Assembly (NCBI GenBank): GCA_007922225.1
Contig: ML679970.1
Span: 25,474,631-25,538,630 of the forward strand
Origin: Emydura subglobosa
Lineage: Eukaryota; Chordata; Testudines; Chelidae
Length of the DNA stretch: 64,000 bases
Direction of reading: 5' to 3'
Part shown: positions 23,001 through 35,000 of the stretch, in pieces
How the letters are laid out: each line of letters starts with the position of its first letter
Position numbering within the stretch: position 1 is the first letter of the stretch
Notes under the pieces: generated by a model
Database searches by the model: none
Told to the model about the DNA's origin: nothing
Seen by the model: only the letters and a program-made list of their open reading frames with translations
Translations under genes and position numbers: made by a program

Positions 23001-26000
23001 CCATACAGTTCAACTTCTGCGCTACACCACTTGTGGAGGTGGTTTTATTAAGTCTAATTTTACCTTGATTTAGGTCAATGGAACTGACATGCAAGTGGTC
23101 GACGGAAGCTGCATTCCGTCGACCTACATTGTCAGTGTAGACCAGGCCTGAAATGCAGTCATGATCTTGCCATTTCTTAATAGGCTATTCACTGTAAAAC
23201 ATTTATTCCTCTCCAGCCCACAATCCCACTTCCTTTTTCTCTGGCTCCCAGTTTTCCTGTATTGGCTGGTATTTCCAGCTCAGGCTCCAGATGGACAGCT
23301 TCTGTACCTTTTGCAAATCAGCCATCAGGGGTTGCACATGCTTTGGTCCTTCTTAGAGTGGCCATGCACAAAGCCTGTTAAGTGTTCATAGTAGAGAAGC
23401 TGGCTGCCAGGAGCCAAAACTAGTTTTGCTGATGGAAGGAAGAGCTCTGCTTGCTAGAGACAAGACAGCAGATGTTGGTTGAAGAAAAAAGTGGTGGTGA
23501 AGAAAGGCTCTAAACAGTAATTACCTAATTAAAAAATATATATATCTTGATCTGTGCTGGGTGCCATTATAACAGGCCATAAGGAGTGGGGGAGCATGAA
23601 GAGAAAGCAGTTACTCTGCTGAACAGATACTGAAAGGAAATTGTAGGAACCAGTAAAATGCTTTGAAATACAATGGAATCTGTGACAGCTTTGTGGTCCC
23701 TGACAAGCTTTGTCAGTAGGAGTTGGGCCTGCATCATCCTAGAAGGATCAGGCCCTTTATGTCTCTGGATTCTTCGCCTGGCCATACTCTTTTACTTTTA
23801 CCCGCACATCGAAGAGGTAAATTAAACTCATGCAATGATGACACAGTTTTTAACTGAATTTGTGTGTTTAAAGTAATCTGAGGTTGGAATTGTTTAGAAA
23901 AGTTGACTCAAATGTCTGTAGTACTGTGATGTTTTGAGGAACACCCAGACCAGTAAGGGGTTCCATCACCTCCAGCCCTGTAGTCTTGGTGGGCCTTAAT
24001 GCTGTGCTGCTGTGGCTCATACCCCTTCTACCAGTAGCTTGTCCAGAAGCACAAGGTCTCACCCTGGCTTCCATCAGCCTCGTTACTCCTTGCAGGTTAA
24101 TTTCAGTAGTCCTTCTTGTAGCCTGATTTTGGGTGTTTTAGTAATTTGAATGGGGTTATAGGCTCGCCAGTTGATCTGATCAGAAGATAATGAAGTTCTT
24201 GTCCCGGAATCAGGCTCCAGAAGAGTTTTATAGGGACCTCGGGGTGCATGACAGGAAGATTCACAGTGATAGCCAAATTTCTATAATTTTATTCGCTTTT
24301 ATAAAGATAACGTAAAATGATAAACAAATGACTGATTAAAAGAAAATGAATAATCAAATGGGTAATGGATAGGATTACAGTCTTATTTTAGAGATTCATG
24401 TGATAGATATATCTACTGTATGCTTTGGATTAATATACTCACACCCTTCCTTGATGACCTGGTTGAGAGAGATGTTCGGTTCCTTAACTCATGAGTAGAA
24501 GGGTGGAGAGTAGGCAATACTTGAGGGCTAAGAGCTATAAGGCTAAGACTAACACTACAAATAATACTAAGTATAAATGAAGAACAAAATCGTAACACTC
24601 ACTAAAAGAAGCTTCAAGAAGGAGTAGGTGACGAATGCCCCAATTAACACGATTTGCCCCTTCTTATACCCTGAACCGTAGGGGTCATCCTTCTAAGTCC
24701 AAATTTGGATTCTTCACCCCAAATTATTAGGGTACACTTATTCTATAGGCTGGCAGGTTCGTGTGTATTAATGACATATCCACATCCTTTCCAGATGGTT
24801 CGTTTATCTCACCTTTGTTATTTCTGGCCCTTTTGTGTGTTCTGTGGTGTAGTATCTGTGAAGTTTACTCGGGACATAACCTGAGACAGGCCGCATCTCT
24901 CTCTCTCTCTCTCTCTTCCCCCCCCCCTCGAGACCTGCTTGGGGTAAAAACAAACAGAAGTTTTGTTTAATAAAAAAACCACAGACTCAATGATGAAATA
25001 GTAAGAGAAGCCAACAAACACAAGTTACACAAAAAATAAACATAAAGGCACCACCTCTGAAGTAAAATTTCCATATTAGATAAAGTCCCTTTTTGAATAC
25101 AAGTTACCTATTGCCTTTGAATGGTTTCCCAGCGTATCCCCTAACTGCCAAGGGGAATCGAGCATTTCAAAGACAGCTTCCCACTTAAAAGCTGTCTCTC
25201 AGTTTCTGGATAGATTTCACTTTAGCCCCCTTCTATTTTAAAAGGGTTTGCAGGTTTGTTTTGGGGTGTTTTTTGTTCTTCTTCAGTCACTATGGATATT
25301 CAGAGTGAGGAAAACTCCTTCATTTTTTAGTTATCAAGGGGTTTTCAGTTTCAAGTTGTTCCCATTTATTTTGATTTTTTTCCTCCTTGTTTTTTCCTGG
25401 GCTGAACAATGCTAAGTGCTTGGAGCAAGTCTCCTCTGACTGGAGAGGCAGCCCCTCTCTGCCCAGCTGCCCACCACTCCATTTTGAAGTGGAGGTGAAG
25501 CTGCACCACAGATCATGAGCCCAGTTTATTATATACACCAATACCTAAATTCATAACCGCAGTCAGTATACATGTCTCGTAATGACCATCAAGTTCAGAA
25601 CACTACAAGCTTTCATAAAAGACCATGCACAATAATTTTTTTAATATCATAATAATACAGCATTCAGTCAGTTGGTTCAGCTGCTCATTTTTGGGGTTTA
25701 AACCTTCTCTTCTCCCACATGGGTGTCTGGACCCTGATTGTTGCACAAGCAATTTTGCAATTTGTGAATATGGAAGAAAGAAGAAATAAAAATGGCGAGT
25801 CACATTGGTAAGTAAGATTTGCTGGATTTCTTAAAAATGAAAACTATCCTTTTGGTATGAATGCAATTAGGGAAGTAATTATTTTTATAGTGCCCCTTTC
25901 ACTGTGCCCCTTGAACTAAGGATTTCCATGGAAATTTGGGATAAATTTGCTTTGGATGAGTCTTGGGTCTGTTTCCGGGGACTTTAGGAAAATCTAAGGA

Positions 26001-29000
26001 GTGCCTTTCCCTTTGATCCATGTACAGAGAGTACTTTTGTCCTGGACCTAACAAAGACAGGTAGGTAAAAACCCTGCTTTTCTTCGACTTGCTTTCACAT
26101 CAAAGAAATAACTAAACTAGTTTTAAACCTGAATGGGTGGCAAGCTCCCCATCTGAATGAGAAAGAGTCTTGCTTAACAGACAGATTATTCTAACTGTGT
26201 GACATACAGGGCAGCTTCAAAGAAAAAACAAAAACAAAATGCACTCCAAAATACAGAACATGTGACCCTGTGCTAAAGCACATTAGTCATCTTTTTAATA
26301 ATACAGTTCATAATATCATGCCAAGTTTTAAATTTATATTAAGTAACTGGTAATGTCTTGTTTTTCCTATGCAGGTATTTTGCACTAAATTGTCAGAAGC
26401 AGGTGTTCCAGCTGAAGTGATAACTGGCATCTTTTCAAATATTTCTTCCATCTATTGCTTCCATGGACAGTTTCTCCTGCCTGAGCTCCAAACAAGAATT
26501 ACACAAGAGTGGTGGGTAAACCAATTGATTACAAATAAACGTTCAGTTTGCAGGCGTTCTAGCAACCAGAAAGCCCAGTCTTACAACATAGGTTTTAATT
26601 ACACAATTACATACTATTTTCCAAATAACACAGTAGGTCATCATACCTTTTTTAATACATCTCAAGATACAAAGGCAAACCTGAACAAAAAAAAGTCTCA
26701 AAGTGCTTTATAGGTCCAAAACATTGCAAGAGCTGGCCTTCTGACACTATTTCTACCATCCCAGTATTACAGTACCATAAGGCAGCCAGATCACTTACTA
26801 TTTTTTATTCTTTTGGCCCCATAAGTGGCTCTGTGAAGTATTCCAAAAGGCAGTGGCAAACATCAACATATATACCTATACAAGGATGCTAGCACACTCC
26901 TGTAATGGAATATAGTTTTGTGTACTATATCTAAGGCTTAATTTGAGCAGTCCATATCTTTAAAAACTAAGTTATGACTATGTTAAGATTTACAGTTAAT
27001 CTAATTTTTATAGAAATAGTTTCACACAATGTTTGAAGCAAATAGACAAATTACGTAGATCTGTAAATCTGTTTGTTTATTGTCAAATCTGTTCCATTAA
27101 TATTTGTTGCACCTTGCATCGAATTCTGTTTGACTCTAAAATTCAAAAGCATTGTCTTCTGCAAGATAAACTACTATATTCATAATTATGTTAACATCCA
27201 CATTGTACACACATTAATATTTCTTTGAGAATAAGCAGTTGTTTTTCTTGAATGTTTAATTATGTTTATGCTTGAGTTAAACCCTGAAAATTGCAGCAAG
27301 TTGTAAATAAAGAGGATATGGAATGAAAGAGAGACAGGCTATTTATAAAACAGACCTAGAAAACTGAATTTGAGATTACAAATTGGCTGTAAAGACTTTT
27401 CTTGCTGTAGAAAGCATAGCGTGCTCTGACAGTGTTTTTATAATAAATGTAAAGTCAACAGAATGTTAACTTGATCAACTACTCTAAAATAATGGAGACA
27501 AGATCAGAGTTCATATCTGACTCTGCTGATATGATGAACTCTTGTTCATACTGTACATCAATGACCAGAGGGAATAAACAAAAAGGTCACCACATTCAAA
27601 CATGACTGGAAACTATGGGGACAGCCATTACTAAAGATGAGAAAGACTAGATGCCAGAAGGGTTATGAGAAGGCAAAAGGATGCATGAGCTATTAAATTG
27701 CTAGTGCAAATTAACATTAAAGTAATGAGCTTAGGTGTTGGGGGGAAATGACAAAAAGACATAGTCTCTGAATGGCCACGAGCTGTAAGACAACCACTGG
27801 GAGAAATGTCCAGCTTTGAGAGTGAATAGAAACTTAGAGCTGGCATTTGCAAAGAAATCTAAGGAAGTTAGGCACCTGTCTCTGTTGAAACTTGTTCATT
27901 GAATTTCCTTCCAGCTCCTTTGAAAAGCCCAGCCTAAATCTATCAATTCTAGTATTGCTAATATCTTCACTTAGCTATCTAAAGATGTCACAGTGCTTAA
28001 GCCTTACAATACCTGTATGAGGTTGGTGAGGGTTGTTAGCGACAGGGAAACTAAAGCTCGAGGAGTTTGACTTGCCCTGGTCACACAGGACTTGAAATAG
28101 AACCCAAATCTGCTGGGTCTACCCCAGCCCTATTCCAACATTGTAGTGTTTGGGGCAGTTAACAATTATTGTAATTATTCCTTCCCTTGTGCAATCAAAA
28201 AAGGAATGCAAATGCACAGGTAAGGGATAAACAACATCTCCTTGCCCCCAGAATAGAATCTTTTTTAGCCAGCCCTATGTACATACTGAGGTCTTCTCTC
28301 TCCTAGGCCTCAATTCTTGTCAGAATTCTGGCTCTATCGTGCTGCTCCAATGGCATAAGGAGAATAGAAAGTAGCTGAAAATTTCCCCAGCACAGGAAGG
28401 ATCCTGAGAAATGGTCTGCTCCTTTGTGACCCCAGTTTAAAGGAAGAAGAGGGCATGTCATGGGGCAAAGAGAGTTGTGACCAGGCCGACAGCTCTCTGT
28501 GCTCAAGCTATTCTGGGGGCAGAGCAGCCCATAGAAGAGTATGAAAAGCTTCTGTAAGTTAGAGTAACTATAGGGCTTCTTAACTCTTTCTGAGGACTGG
28601 GCAAGCCCAAGTCAAGCCTTGAATTTAGGAGATATGAAAGTGTAGATCCCCATTTCCTCCCAGCCTGCACTTCCTGGGCCCTGTCTCCTCAGGGGCCTGA
28701 AATATGTAAGGAGCATTTATTCAGGATATTCTGATTCCTATATTGTTGTTTATACGTGTGAGGAAGCATATCTGTAGGGAAGTTCTTTGTGTATTACTGA
28801 GCTTCTGTGGCCTTCCTATATCCTAACATGTAATCACAGGTGGAATGCCTAGATTTAACTGCATAACCTCTCTGCGTCTTCAGATGTTTTGCTTTATGGA
28901 AAAAAATCACTGTGAAAAAGCGTAGACTGTCTTCAACAAATTACTTTTCTCATTGGACAAAGGTATAGATTATTCTGTTAACAAAATTCCACAGGGCTAC

Positions 29001-32000
29001 ATTCAGCCTTAATGTAAGTGTGCATGTGCCTCTAGTGATGTCAAAAAGAAATTGCCCTGAAGGCGAGGTGTGTGTGTGAGAGAGAGAGCAAGCTCCTGCA
29101 GTAGTGGTGGATTCAAGATATGGTTATCTTTGTAATAGGAATGCAAACCCACGGCTGGGAGACATCCTTCAAAAACTGGCTCCATTCCTGAAGATGTATG
29201 GAGAATATGTAAAGAACTTTGACAGAGCAATGGACATGGTGAACACGTGTATGCAGCGATCATCTCCATTTAAAGATGTCGTTCAAAGTGTACAGGTATA
29301 AAGCCATTCCCGTTTGTACCTCTCCAGCTTGATAGGATTTAATTCTTTTGCCTTTTCAGTTCTAGCACTCCACAGTGGGTGGCAGGATAATGTTCCTATT
29401 ATGCGGAAACATAAATCAAGTAAAAATCCTTTTTTTTTTCCTTCTGCACGTGACATACATTGCTACAGAGATGGAGTATTTCTTGAACATGTATTTGAGG
29501 GGAGAACCAGGATTTGAGGGCTGTCTTTAAAGCTCTGACAATAATGCCAGGTTATTCTAATTTTGATCAGTTTTATTCCCTTTACTCGCAGAGATTCCAA
29601 AAACACTGAATATATCTCCTTTATTATTATAAAAACCTAACAGTGAGTTTTTCCCTGAGGAAAAAGTGTAATAGGATAGGGATACTGTCAATATACACAT
29701 TATATATTAATCTTTTAAAAATTCCTTTCCCTTCTTACTAATAAAACACTATAATTTTAAAGTGAAAAATTAAAAGCCTGATACATATTTCACTTTTGTT
29801 TGCCTGTTTGCGATGGGCATCTTTTTCTCCTTGGATGATGAAAGTAAAGCATTCAGTTTAATTTGGATTTCAAGTCAGTTTGATTTTCTGGTGCTCATGC
29901 TGTAGCAGATAGAGCTCTTGTTTGGGCTAACAATTTTTCAGGAGAATAACTTGCCTAAAACTTAAATTTGCAATGAAAAATAAAGAACAAACGCCTTCCT
30001 GGTCACATCAATATGCTTTGTAATTCTTTTTCCTGTTTCTTTCTTCCCTCTTTCTTTTCTTCCGGCCAGAGCCACCCAAGTTAGGAATGTAGTTGAGGCC
30101 CAGCATATTTGCAGGTGCAGGGAGAGCATCCACTGTTCTTTGCAAAGCCAAGATTGGCAGGGAGGGGTTTAATGCTTTCTCTCTGTGCCCAGAGGAAAGA
30201 CCAGGGTGCCTGAAATGCAGGGATTGTCCTGGTGGTAGGGCTGGGCAGCTGTCATGAATCAGTAATCCCCCCAGCACACTGCAAGAGGAGAAGTGCTTTC
30301 AAGAGGCAGGGCTGGCTGCCAGTGTGAGTCAGAAGCTCCTGCCTGGAGCAGGTGGAGAAGAAGAAGAAGAAGGGAGGGGAGAATATTAATTGGGGAAAGT
30401 TGTCCTTCTACCAGACTTGTACTACAAATGCCCTTATTTTTTTTTATTTTATTTTATTTTTTTTTACCTCTTATGTCCAGATTTGAACTAAGCAAAGTTT
30501 CGATTATTCAGACGGGGGTCTGAAATGCTAAGTGCTCCTTTTGGCTGAAATTTGAGATCCTGGTGCATTGCTTGCGTGATTTGTCTGAGAGCTCTACACT
30601 TCGCTCACTGCAGTGCTCCGTGGGTCTTTGTGCTCGTGCCAGCAGACTGTCTCAGATCATTTCCACTTTGCCCCTAATGCTCCAAACCTTCCCAGCCCAG
30701 CTGTCCAGAAAAAGGCACAACTGAGCTCTAAATTTTGCTCTAAAATCCATTGTCACTTTAAAACGGAGCAGTGTTGTTATAATTCACTCTTCTCCAAGAC
30801 TGGGGCTTAATACACACTTACCGGGAAATTTGGCGGCAATTCACAGGAGTTATGCAAGCTACACAGAGCAGCTTGCGTAACTCCCGTCGACTTCCTAACT
30901 TCCCTTTAGCACGCCGTCTCCACTGCGCTGCACTGATGGGGAATGCATTCCCATCAACACAGCGCTATGCCTTTTGAGGAGGTGGTTTAATTGAATTGAC
31001 TTCTGGATCGATTAAGCAGGTCTTCACTGCCGCTCAATTGTTCCGGATAGATAGATCTGATGGTGGCGAATTTGCCGCCATCAGTGTGTACATACCCAGA
31101 GTCACATTGACTTCAATTTGCATCAGGCCCCTTGTTGAAGGTTCCTTTCTCAAGAATATGGAAGTCCCACTGTAAATCAGAATTTTTCTTACTTCCTGCA
31201 GTAAGGAGATGTAGTATTTCCCTAAAATTTTGCTATGTCTCCTATGTCACCTCACCAAACAGGCTAACCACACAAATGGTTCATATTAGTTACCAGAGCC
31301 CTCAAAACATGCCTGCAGCTATCTGTGAGATCATGAATGTCCTCTGCTGCCCCATGAAAAGAGCTCTTGACAAGTATGTTTAACACTGGGGTTATATCTG
31401 GAGCTTCAGTTCTGAACCCCATTGATGGTAATATAAAATGGCTACACTGTTAACTATTTCACTGCTGATTACTTTAGCAGAGACATCCAGCTCGCTGACT
31501 AGGTCTACGACTGGTGTTTCAACAGTCATTGCTCTGTTGCCTGAGGATTTATCCAAAGTGTGTGTTCTGCAAATTTCAGCTGCCTCTCTGGTGCCAAAAG
31601 CCCCAACTGCCCTCTCACCAGCTTTTCATTTATCTTTGCCCCAGTAGCTGTTGTGACACACATTGTCAAGGTCAATTCCAAAGCCTTTAGCCTAACAAAC
31701 GTGGAAAATGCAGCCAGCATAAAATAAATTGGATGTGATGTCAGCATATGAGCTACCTGACTGATTGTATTTATTTTCATATTTAATGGATTTGAAACTT
31801 CACATTTTTATTTTAATGAAGCTGCCGTAGGATTTCCTGTCTCTCAGGCCAGCACATCAAAGAACCCAGGAATTTTGCTATAGAGGTTAGCTTCACCTTT
31901 CCATGGAGGTCATGGGGGGACCTCAATTATACAGAGAGAATGGCCAGTGATTTAATGTGATTTCTGTTGGTTAGTCTCTTGAGCTTTGCCCTTGCGTTGC

Positions 32001-35000
32001 AAAACACCGCTCAGAGTGTGCTGTGATCCTGCAGAAATGCACTGTCAGTCATGTTCCATTGCTTAATTATGAAATTCCATGCGGATTGTTAATAACAATC
32101 CAGGGATTGTTGAGTGGCATCATTCTTCAGGTTGAGGCATTAGCAATAATTTAAGCTGAGCTCTCAAACCCCTGATGTTCTTTTCATACAAAAAACCACG
32201 ATTGACCCCAAGCAATTGATTGTTTGCTTTAGGCAACTTTGAAGGCAAGTGCCTCCCTATGTTACCATTATATCCAACTTTGGGGGCTCAATCCTGGGAG
32301 TTGTTGAGTGCCTCCAACTCTAATTACAGGCTCCAAACTTACACTGATGACCAAAATGACACACACGTTTTTCTGAAGGCCTAGGACATTTGTGTAGTCT
32401 CCTACTTTAACAGAGAATGTTTGTTTTGTGAGAACTCACTTTTCATGCACATCTGATACCACCCTCCCCAAGGTTTTTTTTTTTTTTTTTTAGTATTTAC
32501 AGGTTTCACGCCATTCTGCAGCCTTTCTCTCACCTGTGCTTGTTTAATGCAAAAGTTTGAAGTGCCTGATGCCTCTTTTTAAATTAAGTGGATTCTAAAG
32601 ATGAGAGACATGGTTGTAGTTGTAACGGGAGAGCTGGACAAAACACTTGCGTGTAAAATCTCACCAATTTCGTCCCCACCCCATTCTTTGTCCAAATTTT
32701 GAATTTTTCCAAATTTTCAGATCATCATTAATTATTGATTTGTCTAAAAGTAATGCCCATTGACCCTGAATAAGGGTCAAACAAACAAATAGTAAGAAAT
32801 GATCCCTGCCCCTAAGAGTTTACAATCTAATTAAAACAAGATACAAATCACCCACTTGTTGTAACAGACACAGAAGACGGGTTTGTGGGTATCAGTGGAA
32901 GAGAAAAGTGACTGCATAAGAAGTGATTGCATGGATTAACTAAATGTATATGGACTAACAGGAAACAAAGCACCTGATTTTTACTGGGATCTAAGTCTGA
33001 CTTCCTCTTATACTCAGACCTGTATATGCTCACTTTGGTGCACTAATGAGTCTGCATGCAGTGAAAGCAATCCGGTTTTTGTGATTGCAGATTCCATCAG
33101 CTGTGCTTGTGCTTACAGGGGTTAGTGTACCGTGTGTGTGTACATGTGCTTGCATATGTATAAATAAAACAGTTATATAAAATATGCCCCTGCAGTTGGC
33201 AGTTTCCTGCAAGCCTCCTAGTAGAAATGAATTTTAATGAAGAATTTGAAGGAAGACTGGGTATTGGCTTTGAGGACTAGTTTGAAGATGGTGTTGGGGG
33301 CATCATAGAAAACAGTGTGAAGCTGCTTGTTGGAGCATTAGGCAAAAGGACAACAGAGGATGTCATCGATGGGTGGGGAGCATCATGCAGTAAGATACAA
33401 GAGCAAATAAGGAGTAGTGTAATTCTCCATTTTACTTTTCTCTTCCCAGAATCTTTTCCATCCCAATTGTACCATCTGAAAAATGTTACGCTGTAGAACT
33501 CTGAAAGATAATAAATTAATGTCAGCCACTATAAATAGCAATAGTGTTCACTATGCTACATGGTGACAGATTATTGTTACAGTAAATTTACATCTTTGAA
33601 TTACTGGAAAGATGGCTAATATTTTTCTATCAGACGTTTTGTCTCATTACCTCCCAGAATCAGACAAGTCAGCATTATGTCTTAGGCTGTAATGTTCCTG
33701 AGGAATGTTAGAAATACTTGACACAAGCACCTTTTGGTGAGGAATAGAATACAGAAATTAATGTGGGAGTTGAGGAGATGCTAGTATTTGAACAGAAACT
33801 TGACCAAAACTTGGTCCAAAGAATTTATTTTACTAAATAGGCTGAAGTATTAATTCCATGGAGGAAGGATGTTTTCACGGTGAAGACACTGAATTAGGAT
33901 TGAGGAGTTCTGAGTTCAGTTCCTGGCTCTTCCAGAGACTTCCCATGTGCCCTAGAACAAATTACTTAATCTTTATCTGCCTCACTTTCCAAACCTGTAA
34001 GGTAGGGATATTACTTCCTTACCGTGAATATAAATAGTTGGGAGGCACTCCTGTACTATGATGATTGGGGCCAGATGAATGTCTTGATAGGTAACCATTT
34101 AATAAAATATTATGCATAGTCTGTCTTTAAATCAATCACAGATATGAAACAGTGACTGCAGTGTCACACTTTAGAAGATTATACAAATGATTTATATTCA
34201 GTCTCTGTGCTGTTTGTATAATAAATGCTAATTAGGAAGAAGAGGTATTTTTGTGCCCCTGTGTTTATTGCATCAGTCATTTGATTTCTGATTCCACTTG
34301 GTATCCTATAGCCAAGTTCTAACAAGGAACTCACACAAAGTCTTGCACACAGCAACAGGAGAGAACTTTTTTTTAATACAAAACAGGAGGATGACTGTAA
34401 ATTAATAAAAATTGGTAGAGAAATAAGGGCCAAGTGTCTACATTAAAGACTTTTTAAAAATGGACTTGATTTTAGACTGACAGTGTCCCTTTATTTGTGT
34501 GGGTGCAAATGTGATATTTTTTTATTTCAGTTTAAGCTTAAAAACAAACATACAAACAAGCAAAATAATTCTAGCATGATTGTTTTCTCTGGGTTACAGA
34601 AACAGGATGTGTGTGGGAACCTTACGTTACAGCATCACATGCTTGAACCTGTGCAGAGAATTCCTCGCTATGAGCTTCTTCTAAAGGATTATCTAAAGAA
34701 ACTTCCAGAAGAATCTCCAGACAGGAAGGATGCTGAAAGTAAGTGTAACGTCCATAATCCTCATCATGAACGTGAACCATGTTGTTGGGAAGAATCATGG
34801 TTTTGTGTAGTCTTGATTTCAGTAACAATAAATGAGAAAACTGTAGATGCATAGAACTGAATTAACTTTTGGAACATGGCAGGGAGGCTATGCTAGATGG
34901 AAATCACAGTTCTAGAAATCAGGACAACTTCACTAAATAGGCAATGACATAATACTGTAGTCTATACGAGAGACACAGGACATTCAATTACCTTTATGAT

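Larger units (their letters stand above)
19350..23149. mobile_element. PIF/Harbinger DNA transposon, near full length
   Basis: The left end GGGTATGTCTATACTGCG and right end (reverse complement CAGGCCTGGTCTACACTGAC) share imperfect terminal inverted repeats around GTCTAYACTG. Inside are the two genes expected of Harbinger elements: a DDE transposase on + (19686-20880) and a Myb/SANT DNA-binding gene on - (22779-22415), converging. An additional + frame lies between them (21829-22128). Both recognised genes are broken, so this copy is not autonomous. The expected 3-bp target duplication could not be read clearly. Confidence 0.88.
18791..26374. other. FGD3: 7.6-kb FGD3 intron
   Basis: Holds a Tc1/mariner-type element (18873-19199), a 3.8-kb Harbinger transposon (19350-23149), a possible old LTR-type segment (about 24210-25600, including a CT/C microsatellite) and otherwise unassigned AT-rich sequence. 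No host exon is recognised. Confidence 0.7.
29296..34599. other. FGD3: FGD3 intron, 5.3 kb
   Basis: Contains a Harbinger-like MITE (30803-31097), a (GAA)n tract near 30354-30374, a T-rich tract (30436-30470), an 18-T tract (near 32475), a SINE (33870-34060) and otherwise unassigned sequence. No host exon seen. Confidence 0.65.

Noticed and set aside
30000..30380. TGAGTCAG and GAATCAGTAAT motifs as a possible intronic enhancer
   Set aside because: Short AP-1/MAF-like matches are expected by chance; no conservation data.
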